Below, piece by piece: positions 41,812 to 51,296 of a stretch of DNA of 64,000 nucleotides. Made by a program: the position numbers and the translations under genes. Each line of letters begins with the position of its first letter. The first letter of the stretch is position 1. The notes under the pieces are model-generated. The model had not been told where the DNA came from. It did no database searches and was given only the letters and a program-made list of their open reading frames with translations. The DNA is from Streptomyces hygroscopicus (lineage in GTDB: Bacteria > Actinomycetota > Actinomycetes > Streptomycetales > Streptomycetaceae). The stretch is taken from positions 20,681 to 84,680 of the forward strand of contig NZ_LBMW01000036.1 of the NCBI RefSeq assembly GCF_026168105.1. The letters run 5' to 3'.

Positions 41812-43056
41812 ATGGAATTCACGCTCACCGACGAGATGGTCGAATGGCGGGCCAGGGCCCGTGCCTTCGCCGACGAGGCGGTACGCCCCGTCGCGGCCGG
41901 CCTCGACGCACGCCCGGACCCGGCCGACGCCTGGTCCTGGGAGCTGGTCGAGGAGGCCGACGGGCGGGGACTGCGCCAGGCGCCGCTGCCCACCGAGTTC
42001 AAGGGTGCGGCGACGGACTACGTCACCAACACCCTGATGCTCGAGGAGATAGCCGCCGCCGACCTCGGCATGGCGGTGGTCCTCGCCCAGCACTGGAAGT
42101 TCTCCCAGATGCTCAACGAACTGGGCACTCCCGCGCAGAAGGAGCGGTACCTGAGCCGCAACGCGGCCAATCCGCACGGCCTGTTCGCGGCTTCCTTCAC
42201 CGAGCCGAACGCAGCCTCCGACAACCTGCTGCCCTACCGTGCCCCCGGCGCGGGGATGCAGACGTTCGCGCGGCGCGTCGCCGGCGGCTACGTCATCGAC
42301 GGCATGAAGCACTACATCTCCAACGCCAACCGGGCCGACACCATCCTGTGCTTCGCCCGCACCGACCGGGAAGGCCCGCTGACGGAGAGCGTCACCGCCT
42401 TCGTCGTGCCGTCCGGCGCCGACGGGCTGCGCATCGGCAAGGTGCACGACAAGGCGGGCGAACGTCTCGCCAACAACTCCGAGATCTTCTACGAGGGCGT
42501 GTTCGTCCCCGACGAGGACGTCCTCGGCGAGCCCGGTACGGCACTGCGCAGCGTGGCCCGGCTGCTGCGGGCCAGCAACGCCTACGCGGCGGCGTGTGCG
42601 CTGGGCGTGGGGCGCGAGTGCTTCGACCGCAGCCTGCGGTGGTGTCGCGAGCGCGTCCAGGGCGGCGCCCCGATCATCCAGCACCAGGCGGTCGGCTCCT
42701 ACCTGGCCACCATGTACAGCAATGTCGAGGTCAGCCGGACCCTGATCTGGCGGGCCGCCTGGCAGGCCAGGCGCCCGGAGACGTTCTCACCGGCCATGGC
42801 GGTGATGCCGAAGCTCGTCGCCTCCGAGCTCACCTTCGACTCGGCCCGGCGGGCGATGGAGCTGTGGGGCGGAGCGGGCGTGATGCGCGAGAACGGCATC
42901 GAGAAGCTGCTGCGGGACGCGGCGATCTGGCTCCACTCGGACGGCACCAACATCATCATGCGCGAACGCCTCGCCAACCTGCTGCGCGACGCCGCTCCGG
43001 AGGCATCCCTGTGGGACGCCACACCGACCGCCGCCCAGATGGTCGGCATCATCTGA
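41812..43056 (+). CDS. Acyl-CoA/ACP dehydrogenase
   Basis: A 414-aa full ACAD with N-terminal helical, middle beta and C-terminal helical domains. FAASFTEPNAASDN and VIDGMKHYISNANRADTILCFARTD are the FAD/substrate region; GAPIIQHQAVGSYLATMYSNVEVSRTLIWRAAWQA and MELWGGAGVMRENGIEKLLRDAAIW are the C-terminal part. ATG 41812 has GGAGAGAG. Within the PKS operon it could introduce, or in reverse remove, an alpha,beta double bond on a CoA- or ACP-bound chain. Its substrate is unproven. Confidence 0.93.
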   Translation: MEFTLTDEMVEWRARARAFADEAVRPVAAGLDARPDPADAWSWELVEEADGRGLRQAPLPTEFKGAATDYVTNTLMLEEIAAADLGMAVVLAQHWKFSQMLNELGTPAQKERYLSRNAANPHGLFAASFTEPNAASDNLLPYRAPGAGMQTFARRVAGGYVIDGMKHYISNANRADTILCFARTDREGPLTESVTAFVVPSGADGLRIGKVHDKAGERLANNSEIFYEGVFVPDEDVLGEPGTALRSVARLLRASNAYAAACALGVGRECFDRSLRWCRERVQGGAPIIQHQAVGSYLATMYSNVEVSRTLIWRAAWQARRPETFSPAMAVMPKLVASELTFDSARRAMELWGGAGVMRENGIEKLLRDAAIWLHSDGTNIIMRERLANLLRDAAPEASLWDATPTAAQMVGII

Positions 43057-43104
43057 GCGCCCACCGAGCGAACGGTCCGTCAGGACCGTGGAAGTGAGGG
43101 CACC

Positions 43105-43842
43105 ATGAGACTGCGGGGAAGGGCCGCCGTCGTGACCGGCGGGACCAGCGGCCTCGGCCGGAGCATCGCCGAGGCACTACTGAGGGAAGGCGCCGGCGTG
43201 GTCTGCGCGGCCAGGTCCGAACGGGACATGGCGCGGATCGCCGAACTGGCCGGTGACCGCGCCGTGTTCCACTGCACCGACGTACGCGACCCCGGCTCGG
43301 TCGACGCATTGATGCGGTTCGCGCAGCAGCACTTCGGGCGGCTCGATCTGTGCGTGGCCAACGCGGGCGTCACCCGCGACGGACCCGTCCACACCCTGGA
43401 CCCCAAGGAGTGGGAGGAGGTCATCGGGACCAACCTCACCGGTACGTTCCACTGCGTGCAGGCCGCCACCCCGTATCTGCGGCAGACCGGCGGAAGTGTC
43501 GTCGCCATCTCGTCGGCGCTCTCGACCCGGGTTTCGGAGGGGGCCGCCGCGTACAGCGTCTCCAAGGCCGGGATCGACATGCTGACCCGGGCCTGCGCCG
43601 CGGAACTCGCCGCGTTCGGGATCCGCGTCAACGCCGTGGCGCCGGGCTTCATCTCCGAGGGCATGGGGAGCAGGCTCGCCGACAACGACCTGGTGTGGGG
43701 CGAGTACCACAAGCGGCTGCTGTCCGGCAGGCCGGGAACCGGCGCCGAGGTGGGACGCGCGGTGGTCTTCCTCGCCTCGCCCGAGGGGGCCTACGTCAAC
43801 GGCCATGTCCTCGAGGTCAACGGGGGCCTGCGCTGGGCATGA
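43105..43842 (+). CDS. FabG-like short-chain reductase
   Basis: A 245-aa SDR. Cofactor motif AAVVTGGTSGLGRSIAEAL, CVANAGVTRDGP (NAG), NLTGTFHCV, the catalytic SSALSTRVSEGAAAYSVSKAGIDML (Ser, Tyr, Lys) and VAPGFISEGM are all intact. Similarity to 3-oxoacyl-ACP reductases, plus its place in the operon of a PKS that lacks a KR, makes a trans-acting ketoreductase the leading hypothesis. GAGGG precedes ATG 43105. Confidence 0.93.
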   Translation: MRLRGRAAVVTGGTSGLGRSIAEALLREGAGVVCAARSERDMARIAELAGDRAVFHCTDVRDPGSVDALMRFAQQHFGRLDLCVANAGVTRDGPVHTLDPKEWEEVIGTNLTGTFHCVQAATPYLRQTGGSVVAISSALSTRVSEGAAAYSVSKAGIDMLTRACAAELAAFGIRVNAVAPGFISEGMGSRLADNDLVWGEYHKRLLSGRPGTGAEVGRAVVFLASPEGAYVNGHVLEVNGGLRWA

Positions 43843-43901
43843 CGGTCCGGCCGGATCCCTCCGGCCGGCACTTTCCCGTCGACTCACAGAGAGGAATCCG
43901 T

Positions 43902-44915
43902 GTGAGGACCGCCGACCGCATCACGATCGCAGCCGCGGCCGCCTGGCTCCCGGAGCGACGCCTCACCCCGCAATCCGTCGGCGCGGACAGCGAGGACGTC
44001 GGATACGAGGCCCTGGTCGTCGCCGAGGACCCCTCGCCGCCGCAGATGGCGGTCCGGGCCGCGGAGGTCGCCCTGGAGCAGGTCTCCTGGACGGGCAAGG
44101 ACGTCGATCTGCTGCTGCACGCATGGAGCTACTACCAGGGACACGACTTCTGGTCCCCGGCGCACTACGTCGCCGAACAGACCGGCGCCCGCGGCGCGTT
44201 GCCCATCGGTGTGCAGCAGATGTGCAACGGCGGAGCGGTTGCGTTGCAGACCGCCGCGGCGTACCTGCTCGCCGCGGGCGACGTCTCCCGGGCGCTGATC
44301 ACGACGGCCGACAAGTTCTGTACCCCCGGCTTCGACCGTTGGCACGGGGACATCGGCGTGGCGTACGGCGACGGCGCGACCGCCGTCCTGCTGTCGGCCG
44401 CCGACGCCGACTCGGCACCCGGGAGCACGCAACTGCTGTCGGTGTCCACCGTGTCGTTTCCCGAGCTGGAAGGCATGCACCGAGGGCACGACCCGTTCGC
44501 TCCGGCGCCGCGTTGGCACAGCGCACAGGTCTCCCCGCGCCGCACGAAGAAGGCGTATCTGCGCGCCTATGGCGATGTCGGGTACCGCAAGGCCGAGCGG
44601 GAGGCCCTGACCTCCGTGGTGACGTCGGCGCTCGAGGACGCCGAACTGGACGGCCGGGACATGCGGTTGAAGGCCGTGGTGCTTCCTCGCCTGCACGGTC
44701 GGCTGCTCACCACGGAGTACATCCCGCTGCTGTCCGCACTGACCGTCGCCAGGCCCGTCGACTTCGGCAGCACGACCGGTCATCTCGGCGCCGGCGATCT
44801 GGCGGCGGGCCTGGCGAGTCTGCAGGAGCAGAGGCTGCTGGCGGAAGGCGAGTACGCCCTCCTGCTCAGCACCGGCGCGGGGTTCAGCTGGTCGTGCGCG
44901 GTGGTGCGGCGGTGA
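43902..44915 (+). CDS. Ketoacyl-ACP synthase III-like enzyme
   Basis: A 337-aa thiolase-fold protein. The active-site Cys108 lies in IGVQQMCNGGAVALQTAAAYLLA, and a candidate His lies in DFGSTTGHLGAGDLAAGL; VAYGDGATAVLLS is typical of the family. It belongs to divergent KASIII-like enzymes found in actinobacterial clusters. Some make starter beta-ketoacyl chains, others (CerJ type) transfer acyl groups to hydroxyls, and the sequence does not separate these. GTG 43902 has GAGAGGA; it closes the PKS operon. Confidence 0.92.
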   Translation: MRTADRITIAAAAAWLPERRLTPQSVGADSEDVGYEALVVAEDPSPPQMAVRAAEVALEQVSWTGKDVDLLLHAWSYYQGHDFWSPAHYVAEQTGARGALPIGVQQMCNGGAVALQTAAAYLLAAGDVSRALITTADKFCTPGFDRWHGDIGVAYGDGATAVLLSAADADSAPGSTQLLSVSTVSFPELEGMHRGHDPFAPAPRWHSAQVSPRRTKKAYLRAYGDVGYRKAEREALTSVVTSALEDAELDGRDMRLKAVVLPRLHGRLLTTEYIPLLSALTVARPVDFGSTTGHLGAGDLAAGLASLQEQRLLAEGEYALLLSTGAGFSWSCAVVRR

Positions 44916-45063
44916 GGGGTGCCGGGGCTGCCCGGCCGTCGGCAACTCCGGTCCGAACCGCCCATGGCGGCCCCTGCACCAGCGCAGGCGCCTTCTGACC
45001 CACCTCTACGACAGGCACGACTCGCACCACGACCAGCAACCCGATTCAAGAAGGGAATCCTCC

Positions 45064-45276
45064 ATGTCGATCACACCCAATGCGATTCTGCGCGGCGGTG
45101 CCGGAGTTCCGGACCAGGAGAGGGTTCGGTACGTGGCGAACATCGCCGACACTTTCAAGCTCCACCTCGCGAACCGGTATGAGCACTACGAGCCGACCGA
45201 CGCCAAGCACACCCGCCACGACGGCCTGGAGCTCCGTGTGTTCGAGTGGGTGTGCCGCACCTACGTGGCCGAATAG
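45064..45276 (+). CDS. Small DUF5988-type protein
   Basis: A 70-aa protein with pattern PNAILRGGAGVPDQERVRYV, then KLHLANRYEHYEPT, then GLELRVFEWVCRTYVAE. This matches the small DUF5988 family scattered in actinobacterial biosynthetic clusters; its function is unknown. ATG 45064 is preceded by AAGGGA. It lies 148 bp after the KASIII-like gene. The 299 bp that follow show no intact gene. Confidence 0.8.
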   Translation: MSITPNAILRGGAGVPDQERVRYVANIADTFKLHLANRYEHYEPTDAKHTRHDGLELRVFEWVCRTYVAE

Positions 45277-45575
45277 CAACGAGGTCGGCTTCCTCTTCGC
45301 CTCTCTCGGCCGGCTCGTCGGCTCCGTGCACACCGAGCGAGCGATCGCCCCGGGCAACGCGGTGGCCCTGGGACCGCACGGCACCCTGGGCGTGGTTGCG
45401 TCCTGCATCACCTGACCGGAACATGGCCGGACAGCGGCGCACATCCTGGAACCCGCTTGTCACCGGGCGAGTCAGCCACGCTGGCTCAACATCGTCGTCG
45501 GCGGCGCGCCCGGCTCATGGCCCCATCTACGATCGGATCCGTTTGTGTGATCTCGGAACAGAAGGCTGAACAACA

Positions 45576-46397
45576 GTGACGAACGAGCGAGTTGTCATCG
45601 TGACCGGCGGAGGTTCGGGTATCGGGGCAGCCACCACCCGGCTGCTGCGCGAGAACGGTCACCACGTGATCGTCTCGGGTCGGCGCGCCGAACCGTTGCG
45701 GCTCCTCGAACAGGAGACCGGGGCGCTGGCGTATCCGTCCGATGTGGGCGACCCCGACGCCGCCGACGGTCTCGTCCGCACGGCCCTCGCTGCTCATGGG
45801 CGACTCGACGGTCTTGTGCTCAACGCGGGCATCGGGCGCGGCGGAACGGTCGGGGACATGTCGTTGGAGGACTGGGACAACGTCATGCGCACCAATGTCA
45901 CCGGTCCGCTGCTGCTCCTGCGCGCGGCGATCCCGCACCTGCTCGAGGCGCGCGGATCGGTGGTTGCCGTCGCGTCCGTCTCCGCACTGCGCAACGGCGC
46001 GAGCAACGCACCGTACGCCGCGTCCAAGGCCGCCCTGCTGCAGCTTTGCCGCTCCGTCGCCGTCGATTACGGGCGTCAGGGGGTGCGCGCGAACATCGTG
46101 TGTCCCAGCTGGGTGAGGACCGAGATGGCCGACCGGCGCATGGCGCGTTTTGCCCAGGAGGCGGACCTGAAGGACAGCAGCGTCGAGTCCGCCTACCAGG
46201 AGGCAACCAGGCTGCTGCCCATGGGGCGGCCTGGCGACCCGCGTGAAATCGCCGAGGCGATCAGCTGGTTGCTCTCTCCGGCAGCATCCTATGTCAACGG
46301 TGCAGTGCTCACCCTGGACGGTGGGGCGACGGCCCTCGATCCCGGGACACTCGCGTTCGACTTCCACATCGCTCCACGCGAGGGCGCGGAAGTCTGA
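45576..46397 (+). CDS. Short-chain dehydrogenase/reductase
   Basis: A 273-aa SDR starting with GTG 45576 (AGAAGG upstream). It has VVIVTGGGSGIGAATTRLL, VLNAGIGRGG, a Ser..Tyr..Lys site in VASVSALRNGASNAPYAASKAALLQL and a C-terminal GAVLTLDGGATALDPG. It is an NAD(P)-dependent oxidoreductase whose substrate is unknown. It may be a separate transcript, since 299 bp lie upstream. It converges with the membrane-protein gene at 46475. Confidence 0.92.
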   Translation: MTNERVVIVTGGGSGIGAATTRLLRENGHHVIVSGRRAEPLRLLEQETGALAYPSDVGDPDAADGLVRTALAAHGRLDGLVLNAGIGRGGTVGDMSLEDWDNVMRTNVTGPLLLLRAAIPHLLEARGSVVAVASVSALRNGASNAPYAASKAALLQLCRSVAVDYGRQGVRANIVCPSWVRTEMADRRMARFAQEADLKDSSVESAYQEATRLLPMGRPGDPREIAEAISWLLSPAASYVNGAVLTLDGGATALDPGTLAFDFHIAPREGAEV

Positions 46398-46474
46398 TAC
46401 TCACCGGTGCATGGGTGCCGCACCTGCTGCGTTCCGGTCTGCTGCGGCCGCGTACCGCGAGTGCGTACCGCGGG

Positions 46475-47635
46475 TCAGGGTCGCTGAGGCCGCAGCGCGC
46501 CGGTCGTAGCAGGGAGTGCGTCGGTCATGGAGGGCCACATCCGGGCGATCGCGAGGAGCGTCGCCCGGCTGCTGCGATCCACACCGGGCAGCGGGCACGG
46601 GGTGGACGGCGGTTCGCCGCTGAGCTTGGCGTGCCGGGCTTGGCCCAGGGCGGCGGCGAGCGCACCTGCCGTGAGGCGGTCGCCTCGTAGACCTGTGTCC
46701 CAGGCGTGCTGATGTGCCTTCTCGTACGTGTCCGGCTGGACGTATCGCTGCAGATCCAGGAGTGCGTCATACGTCTCGATGGTCTGCCGGTGCGCCTGCA
46801 GCGCCAAGGGGCAGTGCGGGCGCAGCACCTCCTGGACCCGAGTCCGCTGCGGTCTGGCGAGGGCCACCTGCGGTACCGCAACCACAAGATCGCGCCACAG
46901 CGGCCACAGCTGCCAGGTGGTCCGCAGGGCCGTCAGCGCCCGGGCGCAGGCGGTTGCGGTGGGTACCAGCAGTGACGCCGCACGGAACAAACCGTGGATG
47001 CTGATGATCAGTGACAGGTAGGGGAGCATGCCGGGTGCGCGGAAGAAAAGGTGGAAGAGATAACCGGACCAGAAGGCAATGGCCAGGACGCTTCCCACCG
47101 CGAACAGCCGCAGAGACCATACGAGATCGCGGTCGTCCGTGCGCAGGCTGTACAGCCAGCAGACGACGAGGGCGACGGAGTCACCGATCAGATGGGCGAC
47201 GACGAGGATCAGCCAGTACAGGGATGACGGATCGGCAGGCCCCTGAGGAGAAATCGTCGAGGCCGATTGGTCAACTCCGAGCTGGTCCAGGGCGAATAGC
47301 GAGCCCATCGCCGCAACCATCCCCACCACCGCGGCGACACGCAGGCGATGCGTACGGGTGGAGTCGACGATGAACACAAGGACCAGTCCGGCGCTCAGGA
47401 CGCCGATCAGGTTGCGGGTCAGCGAGACCGTGTGTGCAGTGCTGCCGACGTTCGTGCACCACTCGACGACCTTGGGCTGGAAAAGGGTGATGGCGATGGT
47501 CGCGGCAAGGACCGTGAGCCACAGCCCCCGCTGATGGGGCACGCGCAGCGCGGGACCGGCCCGCCAGACGAGGGCGATCCACAGGGTGAAGACGCCGCAC
47601 AGCCCGACGTCGTTCGCCAGCTCACTCACCGCCAT
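46475..47635 (-). CDS. Seven-TM-like membrane protein, MAB_1171c/DUF6545 type
   Basis: A 386-aa protein with about seven hydrophobic segments in its N-terminal 235 residues (for example LWLTVLAATIAITLF, SLYWLILVVAHLIGDSVALVVCWLY, LFAVGSVLAIAFWSGYLFHLFF). A cytosolic C-terminal region follows, including LWPLWRDLVVAVPQVAL and LDLQRYVQPDTYEKAHQ. This matches the actinobacterial MAB_1171c-like family, annotated elsewhere as putative transporters without proven substrate. It overlaps the upstream metallopeptidase-like gene, a pairing repeated in many Streptomyces. Confidence 0.85.
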   Translation of the reverse strand: MAVSELANDVGLCGVFTLWIALVWRAGPALRVPHQRGLWLTVLAATIAITLFQPKVVEWCTNVGSTAHTVSLTRNLIGVLSAGLVLVFIVDSTRTHRLRVAAVVGMVAAMGSLFALDQLGVDQSASTISPQGPADPSSLYWLILVVAHLIGDSVALVVCWLYSLRTDDRDLVWSLRLFAVGSVLAIAFWSGYLFHLFFRAPGMLPYLSLIISIHGLFRAASLLVPTATACARALTALRTTWQLWPLWRDLVVAVPQVALARPQRTRVQEVLRPHCPLALQAHRQTIETYDALLDLQRYVQPDTYEKAHQHAWDTGLRGDRLTAGALAAALGQARHAKLSGEPPSTPCPLPGVDRSSRATLLAIARMWPSMTDALPATTGALRPQRP

Positions 47636-48143
47636 CGACCGTCACTCCCAGGAAGACTCCGAGCCGTCCCAGGGGGCCGGTCAAGCGGCCGGGTTTCCCG
47701 GCGCTCTGTATCAGGCTGGCGATCATCTCGGCTTCTTGTTCCTCGTTGGTCGTGTAACTGGTGCGGGCCATGAGGCGCTTGACGACATGGGGCTGGGGGT
47801 CGGTGAGCAGTTGACCGGCCAGGTCGTCGGCCTCGGCGGTGAGGCCCCGGTGGTGGTCACACAGCAGGTGACCGATCTCGTGGAGGATGATGTGCTCCCT
47901 GTGCAGGGGCGCGGTACGGGCTTCGTAGAAGACGTAGTCGGCATCGTCGGTGGCCAGCCAGAGCCCGCACACCCCGCTCTCCGCGGCCTGCTCGGGCAGC
48001 TCCTTCACAATGAGAGGGTGACCTCTGAGTTCCTCGACCCGGTCGCGGACCGCTTCGAAGGAAAGAGACCGCTGCACACCGAGATCACGCAGGATGGTTG
48101 TGCATCTGCGCTGCAACTCGACGTATTCGCCGGTTCTCCTCAC
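47622..48143 (-). CDS. ImmA/IrrE-type metallopeptidase-like protein
   Basis: A 173-aa protein with the zinc-protease motif HIILHEIGHLLCDH (HExxH), preceded by ADYVFYEARTAPLHRE. The N terminus (VELQRRCTTILRDLGVQRSLSFEAVRDRVEELRGHPL) and length fit the small ImmA-like proteins that partner MAB_1171c-type membrane proteins. Family members cleave regulators or act as sensors. The expected third partner, an XRE-type repressor, is not intact upstream. The start codon at 48143 has only a modest ribosome-binding site. Confidence 0.85.
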   Translation of the reverse strand: MRRTGEYVELQRRCTTILRDLGVQRSLSFEAVRDRVEELRGHPLIVKELPEQAAESGVCGLWLATDDADYVFYEARTAPLHREHIILHEIGHLLCDHHRGLTAEADDLAGQLLTDPQPHVVKRLMARTSYTTNEEQEAEMIASLIQSAGKPGRLTGPLGRLGVFLGVTVDGGE

Positions 48144-48991
48144 TCGCTGTTCCTGTCGGCGGGACCAGCCGCGGTGTACCCTTTGCCGGGTTCATCCGAC
48201 ATGGTGCTCGCGAGAGCGAGCAAGGCGTCGAGCCTCCTGGAACGCTCTGCCGGAACGCGAAGGTGATCGGGAGACGGACCTCTCGTGCCGCCATTGGCAC
48301 TACAGCTACCAGTCACTGCTCCAACCCCGGGTAGAGGAACCGCCGCTTGCTGACTCCAGCGGACAGAACGTCGCCCAAAGCCTAGTCAGCCATCCGCCAC
48401 TCCGAACCAGGCCGACTCGACTCCGGCTAGCCTTTGGCTCAAACTGTTCTCCGGTTCTCCGGCGGCTGACCCCTTGGGGTCTGTGATCAGGCCGAAGGAG
48501 AGCAGTTGGGGTGTCCGCGGATCGACTGGCGCATGCCGCCTCCCGGAGGCAACTTCCCCGTACCGCCGACGCGTCCCGCAGCGGTCGTACCGCTTCCTCG
48601 GCGACATCGGGTCACGCGTCGCCAATTCCCACAGGGTTCGGGACATGCGAGTCCTGTCACCGGGTACAGGGCGACCTGGAACAAGGTGTGCGGCATCGGC
48701 AAATTTGTCGAGAGTACCGACGCCTGAACGCCCTGCGGGCGGCGGGGTACCGGCCATGGGGCGGTGCAGTTCGAATGGCCGGTATCAGCGTTCAACCGCC
48801 GCGGATGCCGCAGTTGATCGCGCAGAGAAGGGTGGCAGCCTGTCCGGCTGCTGCGGCACACTCCCGGGGAGTCGAGTCGTGGTCGGCTCGATCACGCCGA
48901 CGCGCCGGCACCGCGCGCCCCGTCGCCCCGGCACCCGCATGACGCCCACACCAGCGAGTCGCGTATCGCTTCGGAAGGGAACACCCGACGC
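48144..48991. other. Gene-poor region upstream of the lipopeptide genes
   Basis: About 850 bp with no gene I can support. A short open frame near 48140-48270 on the minus strand (ending LALASTMSDEPGKGYTAAG) has no recognised relative. The notable element is the dyad at 48790-48819. The region should contain promoters for the metallopeptidase pair (leftward) and the dioxygenase (rightward). Confidence 0.45.
48790..48819. promoter_or_regulatory. GTTCAAC-N16-GTTGATC dyad, copy 1
   Basis: GTTCAACCGCCGCGG..GCAGTTGATC forms an interrupted inverted repeat (one arm mismatch) about 170 bp upstream of the dioxygenase start. Nearly the same sequence recurs at 58992-59020 between the P450 and NRPS genes, suggesting one regulator acts on both. 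Confidence 0.55.
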
Positions 48992-49933
48992 ATGAGCCAG
49001 CGAGCAGCATTTCCACTCGTGATCGAGTCGGAGGGGGGTGAGAGTCTCGCCGAGCGGGTGAAAGCCCAGCGCCGCACCGTGCGGGCCTCCCTGCTCGAGC
49101 ACGGCGCCCTGCTCCTGCGCGGATTCTCCGTCCCCGACGTGACCGCCTTCGACTCCGTGGTCCGCGAGCTGTCGGGGGACCCGCTCACGTATACCGAACG
49201 CTCTTCGCCGCGCAGTGCGATCCAGGGGCAGGTGTACACCTCCACGGACTACCCGCCGAACGAAGAGATCTTCCTGCACAACGAGAACTCCTACCAGCAG
49301 TCCTGGCCCATGGCGCTGTACTTCTACTGCGTGCAGCCACCGCTGACGCTCGGAGCGACATCTCTTGCCGGCACCCGCGAGGTGCTGGCCAGGCTCGACA
49401 GCTCGGTACGCGAGGAGTTCATCCGACGAGGCTGGCGCGTCGTGCGCAACTTCCACCCCGGAATCGGGCTGACCTGGCAGCACGTGTTCAACAGCGATGA
49501 CCGCGCCGCCGTGGAGGCGTACTGCGCGGAGAACGACATCGAAGCGAAGTGGCTGCCGAACGATGCCCTGCGGACGACGGCGGTCAGGCAGGCCGTCCAC
49601 CGCCATCCCGTATCGAGCGAGCAGGTCTGGTTCAACCATGCCGCCTTCTTCCACGTGACCACGCTGGACGCGGTGATCCGCGACGGGCTGCTCGAGATGT
49701 TCGACGAGCCGGATCTGCCGACGAACACCTACTTCGGGGACGGTGGCACCATTCCCGACGATGTCATCGAGCACGTGCGCGAATGCTATCGGGCCGAGAC
49801 CGTGCGCTTCGACTACCGCGAGCACGATGTCCTTGTCATCGACAACATGCTGACCTCTCACGGCCGGGAACCCTTCACCGGCCCGCGCAAGATAGCAGTC
49901 GCCATGGCCGAGCCCTTCCACCCGGAATTCTAG
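48992..49933 (+). CDS. TauD/SyrP-like Fe(II)/2-oxoglutarate dioxygenase
   Basis: A 313-aa enzyme of the TfdA/TauD fold. The metal ligands are visible as H96-N-E98 in EIFLHNENSY and the distal H290 in TSHGREPF; Arg299 in GPRKI would bind 2-oxoglutarate. The HxE variant (not HxD) and the overall sequence resemble SyrP and related hydroxylases that beta-hydroxylate amino acids, such as Asp, on NRPS carrier proteins. As the NRPS starts with an Asn-type adenylation domain, beta-hydroxylation of Asn or a later residue is a reasonable inference. GGAAGGGA lies upstream of ATG 48992; the LuxR gene follows by 43 bp. Confidence 0.92.
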   Translation: MSQRAAFPLVIESEGGESLAERVKAQRRTVRASLLEHGALLLRGFSVPDVTAFDSVVRELSGDPLTYTERSSPRSAIQGQVYTSTDYPPNEEIFLHNENSYQQSWPMALYFYCVQPPLTLGATSLAGTREVLARLDSSVREEFIRRGWRVVRNFHPGIGLTWQHVFNSDDRAAVEAYCAENDIEAKWLPNDALRTTAVRQAVHRHPVSSEQVWFNHAAFFHVTTLDAVIRDGLLEMFDEPDLPTNTYFGDGGTIPDDVIEHVRECYRAETVRFDYREHDVLVIDNMLTSHGREPFTGPRKIAVAMAEPFHPEF

Positions 49934-49976
49934 CGCGGGGACGAATCGCGTGCTGCATTGCGGAACTGGGAGAGAC

Positions 49977-51296
49977 GTGAACCTGTTTGGTCGCCGCAAT
50001 GAACTGCGGGCGGTGCAGCGGCAATTTTCGGATGTCCAGCGCGGAGAGAGTGGATTCCTGCTGGTCGACGGGGTTCGCGGATCAGGCAAGAGCTCCCTGG
50101 TCGGACATGTCGTGTCCGATGCCGAGAAGCGGGGAATCCGCGTCGTCACGGGGCCGTCGAATGGCCACCGCCCGTTGCTGCTGGCCGGGGCACTCGCCGC
50201 CGGTGCCGCCAGATTCGCCGGGATTCCTCGCAGGCCGCGGGGACATCCCGAAATCGGAGGGTGGCCCCAAGAGGCCTTCGAAGCCGCCGTCGAGGCCGAA
50301 CTCAACGCCCCGGATAGCGACTCCACCGGCCCCGTGCTCATCGCCCTGGACGACGTCGACTGGGAGGACCCGGACGTCGGATTCCTGCTCGCCGCCCCGC
50401 CGGCACGTACCCGGCGTCCAGTGCTCTGGCTGCTTTCCGGCCCCACCCCGCCCTCCCGGAGCAGTCCGCTGGAAGGCGCTCGGAACATCGGTGCCGTTCG
50501 GCTGACCCTCGGGCCGCTCGGCGGGCGCGACGTCACAGCGATGGCCGCCGAGGCTCTCGGGGGCACGCCGGATGCCGGTCTGGGCGGTCTGCTCGAAGCC
50601 TGCGGAGGGCATCCCGGACTGCTCAGGGCCCTGCTGAACGAGTTGATCGCCTGGGGTGGCTGCACCGTCCGGCAGGGCGTCGCCGGGTGGGGTGCCGGGC
50701 CGCTGCCGCGGCGTGTGCTCACCGCGCTGCTGCGCGAGGATCCTCGCCTCTCGGGCGGGGCGCGCGCCCTGGCAATGGTGGCGGCGGCACAGCCGAACCC
50801 CATGCGGACGAGCGAGTTGACGCGGATTCCGGAGCAGGACGTGCTCCTGCTGCTGCGCGCGGTCCGGGAGGTCGTGGAGGCGGGTGTGCTGCGCATCGAC
50901 CGTGGCCGACTCGGCTTCCACCACTCGCTGGTGCGGGAGGCCGCGACCTGGCTCCTTTCACCGGCCGCGCGCAGTCGCCTGATGGCGCGATTCGGCGTCG
51001 CACCCAGCGGCCTTTTCGCCGTGCCCGTTCCGGCGGGCGCGTCCAACTCCCTGCTGAGCCCGGCGGAACGCACCATCGCCGAGCAGGTCGTGCGCGGCCT
51101 GACGAACCGCCAGATCGCTTCCAGCATGGATATTTCTCCGCATACAGTCAACTTCCATCTGCGGAAGATTTTCAGAAAGCTCCGGGTCTCCTCTCGTGTC
51201 GAAATGGTGGGAACCTACCTCCACGTGTGGCGCCCCGAGCAGACGACCACGGCCGTCGAGCCCATCCGGGAAAGCAGAGCCGCCGATGCGAAATAG
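49977..51296 (+). CDS. LuxR-family regulator with P-loop domain (short LAL-like)
   Basis: A 439-aa regulator. The P-loop GVRGSGKSSLVG is at about 32-43, a Walker-B-like VLIALDDVDWEDPDV follows, and the C-terminal LuxR helix-turn-helix is LSPAERTIAEQVVRGLTNRQIASSMDISPHTVNFHLRKIFRKLRV. It is about half the length of classical LAL activators and lacks their long TPR-like middle, matching the shorter pathway-specific regulators of peptide clusters. GTG 49977 has GGGAGAG; GTG 49950 is an alternative. It is the most likely activator of the lipopeptide genes downstream. Confidence 0.92.
   Translation: MNLFGRRNELRAVQRQFSDVQRGESGFLLVDGVRGSGKSSLVGHVVSDAEKRGIRVVTGPSNGHRPLLLAGALAAGAARFAGIPRRPRGHPEIGGWPQEAFEAAVEAELNAPDSDSTGPVLIALDDVDWEDPDVGFLLAAPPARTRRPVLWLLSGPTPPSRSSPLEGARNIGAVRLTLGPLGGRDVTAMAAEALGGTPDAGLGGLLEACGGHPGLLRALLNELIAWGGCTVRQGVAGWGAGPLPRRVLTALLREDPRLSGGARALAMVAAAQPNPMRTSELTRIPEQDVLLLLRAVREVVEAGVLRIDRGRLGFHHSLVREAATWLLSPAARSRLMARFGVAPSGLFAVPVPAGASNSLLSPAERTIAEQVVRGLTNRQIASSMDISPHTVNFHLRKIFRKLRVSSRVEMVGTYLHVWRPEQTTTAVEPIRESRAADAK

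Noticed and set aside
40263..43097. 944-aa plus-strand open frame
   Set aside because: Frame shadow of the MFS and ACAD genes, which are each supported in another frame by motifs, starts and spacing.
45277..45575. Coding fragment after the DUF5988-type gene
   Set aside because: A frame containing GRLVGSVHTERAIAPGN runs to 45415 but has no start signal and no family I recognise. It was left as intergenic.
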